Source: Prostheceraeus crozeri (taxonomy: Eukaryota > Platyhelminthes > Polycladida > Euryleptidae). Taken from it: a stretch of DNA of 64,000 bases. The notes below the pieces were generated by a model. The model worked only from the letters and a program-made list of their open reading frames with translations, was not told the origin of the DNA and did not search any database. This document shows positions 52,401-58,400 of this stretch, one piece after another (within the stretch, counting starts at the first letter, position 1; every line of letters starts with the position of its first letter). The stretch lies in contig CAJQUW010001831.1 in the NCBI GenBank assembly GCA_907163375.1, forward strand, positions 1 through 64,000, read 5' to 3'. The translations under genes and the position numbers were made by a program.

Positions 52401-55400
52401 GTAGAGTCGTGTGTAGTGATGATTGTCTACTTTGCCATAGAAACATTGTGGAGCAATCGATCGATCGAATGTTCCCTGCAACCTGTGACCTGTGCCTATG
52501 ACTGCGTGAGCGCGTGGCTTAGCTGGCCGCATTATATGTAGCTCGTTGACTCAATACATCAGTTGGCCGGTAATGGCATCGCGGTATGCAAGAATCAAGA
52601 TGCTGCTATTTCCAGATGTCCATGCATAAATATATCATCAACATTGCGAATGTGAACGCTTGAGTAATTGGTCAAGGTAGATTGCAGCTTACTCTCATAA
52701 CTTGCTAGTAAAATATTGGCGAGCACAGGCCTAGTGCACTTCTCATCATCACGCCGTCAATATGCTTATAAAAGTTTCCTACGAAAAGGAATTTCACATC
52801 TTTTTCATACGCAATTCTGTAAGCGCCTCCCGAGACCATGGGGCGCGTTTTCTGTAAAATTGATGAAAGTCAATTTCTGAAGAATAAATTGCTTAAATGA
52901 ATATAAAAAAGATGAGCAGACGCTTGAGATTTTGGACAGATATTTGAGCTGGATCTGACTCTCCACATGAATTTCTTCAATCACATCTATCACTCTATAT
53001 GAATAGTGATACAAAGTCCCACGAGACCATCACTTTTCCAGTGAGATTAACTGACGCAATGTGATCAACGATTTTGAAAAATTCATTTACGAAATATTTG
53101 TTCACTGCCTCTTCCACCAGTTTGAGCTGAACAGCATCCCCAAGCATCTCTTACAATGTGGTTTACGATGCGCTGACAATCGTAAACGTTATTCTGTCTG
53201 CATCTTATGTCAAATGTGTAATTTTCATTCCGGAGTGCATCCAGTGTAGAGAACCTGCGAAATGTATCGATGCCCCTAGGGCCTCTCGCACTGTTCCTCA
53301 TTTTCAAGATATGCAACCGACATCATGTTTTCAAAGATACTCGTTTTGTACGTGTCCTTGTCTCTGATCAAAAAGCCAACTGATTAGCGGCCCAACATTA
53401 TTGTCTACCACCTTATGGTAATGTGCAATTATCTAATAATTCCCACTATTTAAAAATACAGACGCCTTCTGTCTTATCACTGTGTCTCATGATTGTCATC
53501 TGAAATATTAAAATGACGTTTAATTAATTTTGAATGGAATGTTGTGCTTTGTATTAGCTTGTACTTATTAAATTGACTCGTTTCAACAATCTAATTGTGT
53601 GGTTCACCATTGCTTGATCAAAATCAAAAATAAGATCTCTCCCTTTTTATGTCACGAGGTTCTATTGTAAATAAAATAAAGTGACCCGACGCGTTTCGTC
53701 TTAAAGACTGTCTCAAGGGTACACTGACACGGCTACATGATGCGGGTTATATACTCAGGTCTTGGATTTGATATCTCCTCACACTAGCTCATGACGTCTA
53801 TTCATTAAATTTGGCATTTTCGACGCAATCCAGCGAGATTCAGCCGTCTTAGTAGATATCGCCGATTTCTGTTTATCCAAAATACTGCAGTTGAAATAAT
53901 TAATGTTCATCATTTCAGCGGTATGGTGTTTTAGATGATGGTCACTCAGGGCACTTTTCTTGTCTCTATTTCTGACACTACGTTCGTGTTCATTATACCG
54001 TGATCGAAAAGGTCGACTACTTTGACCAATGTACTTTATTTGACAGATTTTACACGAAAATTCGTAAACTAAATATTTGTCGTTACAGTTATATTTAGGA
54101 CCGATCTGTTTACAAATGTCACATTGACAAAAGTCTTTATTATCTATTTTAGATTTTATTGTGTTCTGTAGTCTCTTGCCTGGTCTGGCTGTAATTCTCA
54201 TGGGCAGATCATATTTACGTTTAAGTTTATTCATTTTTCTATTACAGCTATCGCTGACAAAGTCTAAAGATAAGTTTATCCAATTAGGAGGCTTATCCAA
54301 TGGTTTTATTTTTCTGTTATTTTGATATGGTTTAAAGCCATTTTCCGAGAGTCTTTTATTCATAATATCTAAAGCAACAACTTCTTCATTCGGATTTGAA
54401 CAGCGTTCTGAAACATATCTACGACTGTTGCTAACAAAATTGTCTTTAATATGGTGTGGGAGCCAACAATCTTTCCTAAGGCAAATGCCAGAATGGTTGG
54501 GCTTACTATACCATTTATACTGTATTTGATTATTTTCTATATAATATTTCTACTAATTGTGTGGATGAAGATGATGTTTCGTAAATAAAAATGATGACCA
54601 ACCATGTAAAGCAGCTAGCGTCTGTGTTTAAATGATCGAATTCATCCACCGACGGACTGTCATCATTGCCCATCACTTTCAATTGATGCACAGAAATACT
54701 GAGAAATTAAGTTTCCATGTGGAAAAGGATCTCATGACACAGTCACAATCCAAGCTCCTCTCTTATGGGATTCTCATTCCCACCTATCAGTCTGCTGAAA
54801 ATATGCTCCTAAAACCGTAAAACAATGCTTCTATTTTTGTGGTTTATGACATAATGTCTTTTAGCTTGTCTCAATTGATTTTCAAATGATTACACCTTTT
54901 TGTATATGGACTCGTTCTCTTCCGTCACGCTTTCATTAAAAATGATCAACAGTCCTGTCAATTTAGAAACATTAATCAGCAAAATTGCAACTTTCAATCC
55001 ACGATGTTTCTTCAGACATATGAAATTGAAAATGACACAATGATGTCATTTATCACCATGAAATCGTCCTTTTTAAGCGAAATTTCAGACAGTAAATTAT
55101 AGTGACGAAACTATTGTTTTTGACAGAATTGGCGATGGGAAAGCAGTTCTTTTCTGTGATAAGAGTTAAGTAGTCTCAAAGATCCCTTGTTTTGAAAAAT
55201 CCTATTGCAATTTGATGTCATTATGATGAACAACATTTCTTCTAATTTAGTCTCCTTGCTTTCAAGGCAGCTCCATTTGATTTGCTTTAACCGAAACGTG
55301 TTGAGGGTCACCACTATCAAAGTGTGAAGGCTTTTCCATCTCCTAGCTTGCTAGTAGGACTTTAGTGCTTTGGTCGGAGCAGGAAAAGAAGAATTAAAAA

Positions 55401-58400
55401 GAAAGAAACGCCGGAACGACGTATAATAATGTTCTAGCACAACCTCAACTTTTGCTACTGCTATCATGTTCTCTTAATCATCGAGTAGCGTTTTGCGTGC
55501 CCTTTATTCGTATCCGCTCGTGTTGCAGTTTGATGGCAAGTGAAGCCAAGCACTGAATTATCAAATTTCAGCAACATTATACTCAACAACCGTTGTGAGT
55601 CAAGCAAACATACGGATAGCAAGCACAAGTCATGGAGAAGAAATGGAATTCTTAGTCGTCTGCCATGGGCAATCACTATAAAATAGATGTGTTTAGAATC
55701 ATCAGCATAATAATATGAAACGGGAAAGCATCATAATATGTGGAAATATGATTTTTGAGAATTACGAATGTTATTTTATTGAGAAAGTTGTAGTTTAAAG
55801 CGCTCCTTTATGAAAACTGGGAGAACCAAGCAGCAACTTGCTCGAAATGTCCGCCCGGTGCACTGAAGTTTCTTGATAAGAATGATTTATGTTATAACTT
55901 GACAGCTTTCGTGCGGATGTTATTCAATGGCGGATTCTATAGATAAGTAGACTATCCGTCATTTTTGAGCTTTGATGCTTTTTGAGTGTGCAAGTCATAT
56001 GAACTATAAATCGTTATATAACAATAATGTGTCTATTATTTCCATTTTGAGCATGTGTCGCATATCTAATAGATTTACTTGTAATGTTCTTTCACGTGAT
56101 TTAATACGAAGATGATGGCACAAATGATGCATTTAAACTACAGAATCTATTCAAATAATAATTTTGATATCAAAAGAAATTTGAATAATTCAAATCAGAA
56201 GTCATAATTTTCTATGTTTACAGCAGTACTATTGTGCAGAATGTTCGATAATACACTTTTGAATTATTTGATACTTCCATTTTTCTATGCATGAAATATT
56301 TCAAAAATGATAATAGATGTGAATATAATGAATGGAAAATTCTACCGATAAATAATAACTCCTGGATCAAAATGCAAAAATTTTCTGATAAATCTAATGA
56401 AATTTGAACTACATCGTGTTATTTGACAACGGTTTATTTCTCAACGATGAGCAAATGAGTAGGAATCATCAAAAGTGCTGATTCTAATATAGAAAACCCA
56501 GTAATAATTTAGCCCACAATCAGGGCTGAGACTGGTTAATTTTTTTGTTTTTTTGTTCAACCGGTTAACCGGCTGAAATCGGTTAAATTAGGATTCCCGG
56601 TATTTATTTGGTTGTCAATTTGGGTTCCTCCTTTGATTTCATTGCACAGCGTTGTCACCTCTACGCGGTTATGCGCGGATGAATCTGAATCTGCGCGGAT
56701 GAAGGTCTCATCAAAATTTTCTTTTATTTTGGGCTATAGATTTAGAAGAGATATGTTCTTTGAAGTTCCGGCAGCTTATTTCTTGCATTTATACAATTAA
56801 ACATTTTTTCTACTAGAACTACTACCTTTGACTTTATTTGGCATGATTCAACTATCGACAAATATGACTATCGATAAGAAAGAAAGACTATCGATAAATA
56901 TGTAGGTAGGCCTATAGCTGAAAGTGACTTTGATTTGATGTCCGAATTTTCTAACTAGCATTTGTGACTTATATCGATTGGGATGTTTTGTTATGGTTGA
57001 AATTACGTGTTTGAGTTACTTATGATAACAATAACAACTTACTTTAGGCTCAAAACACATTAGGTCGGAGCCTATCGATATGGTTGAGCTAAGATGGTTA
57101 TTTGTATCAATGAACTCAAACGAAACATATAGGTCGATATATTTCTAAATTGGCTCACGTGCGCGGAATAGTCTCATAGCATTGAGATCTTATTTGACAC
57201 ATGAATATTCTCAAGCCTGTGAAATTGATCTTCCATATACGAGGTAATTTATTCTCATACTGTCCTTTTTATAATATGATATTATCCATGAAAATTGTTA
57301 CTAGTGCAACAAATTTACTTTTTATTTCTGCAACATGTACTTTTAGCGGTTTTGATATTTAATGTACAGTTTGATAACTGATCAGTGTATTAAAAATTAA
57401 TTCTTTACAAACAAATAAAAATCGGAAATGTCATTAAAATCGATCACAATTATACGATATGTTTTAGTACAGTCAAGAAATCTGAATATTCATAAGGCCT
57501 AGACCAGGCTAGAAACAAGCTTCCAGTAACAGAAACTTTCCTTTGGTAAACATTTTCCATGAAACAAGTTACCAATCCACTCTGTTTAGCAGATAGTTTC
57601 TAGGAGCAACGAATACGTTTCCAAAAGTAAGTGCTCATGGATACAATTTCCTAGTACCGTATATCATAGGCTTGCGTTTAAACCTTCATTTATACTACTC
57701 TGCAACGATGCACTGCCTGCGCGGTTGGGGTCTCGAGGCCGGTGGCAACGCTGATCGCATGACTACATTGCTTCACGTTTAGTTCAATTCATGCTGTTGC
57801 AAGTCGCCTTTGTATCACTGGTATTCATCTGAAAATGCTTCCAAATCTATGATCGCGGCATATTGAGATACCGGTATCAAAAGGATGTTCGTGTTACAAC
57901 TTGCCTTCAACGTCGAACCAATGCTGCGCTAATAGGTGACACAGCTTGTATGATGAAAGTTGAAAGCTATGCTTCAGTTCTCCCTGCTCCTTTGATTTAA
58001 GAGTTAAGAAGATGATTAACGAATACTGACGATGATAACTCACAAGTGACGGTGAATCAACAAATCATGTTATCTCAAATACTCCTTCGAACCTAGTTCC
58101 TCCCCAAATCCTCCTTATGTACGTCATTCCTCCCCTGGCATGTTGAATTCCTCCTCAGGGAGCCACATGGCCCCCGGTTAAGAATCACTGAGTTAAGATG
58201 ACGTTTGCTAAAATGCTGTATTTCGATTGGCAGAGATAACCCAGAAAACCCGATAACACTAGCCAATAGACACAAAGAATTGGATTTTACGCCTTTAGAT
58301 CAATCCACACTAACGTTACGTGTAGGGAAATAGCACGACTAAATGATTGCGAATTTCGATGAATGAATTTGATTGGATTGTGAAACGGAGACTAGTTATC

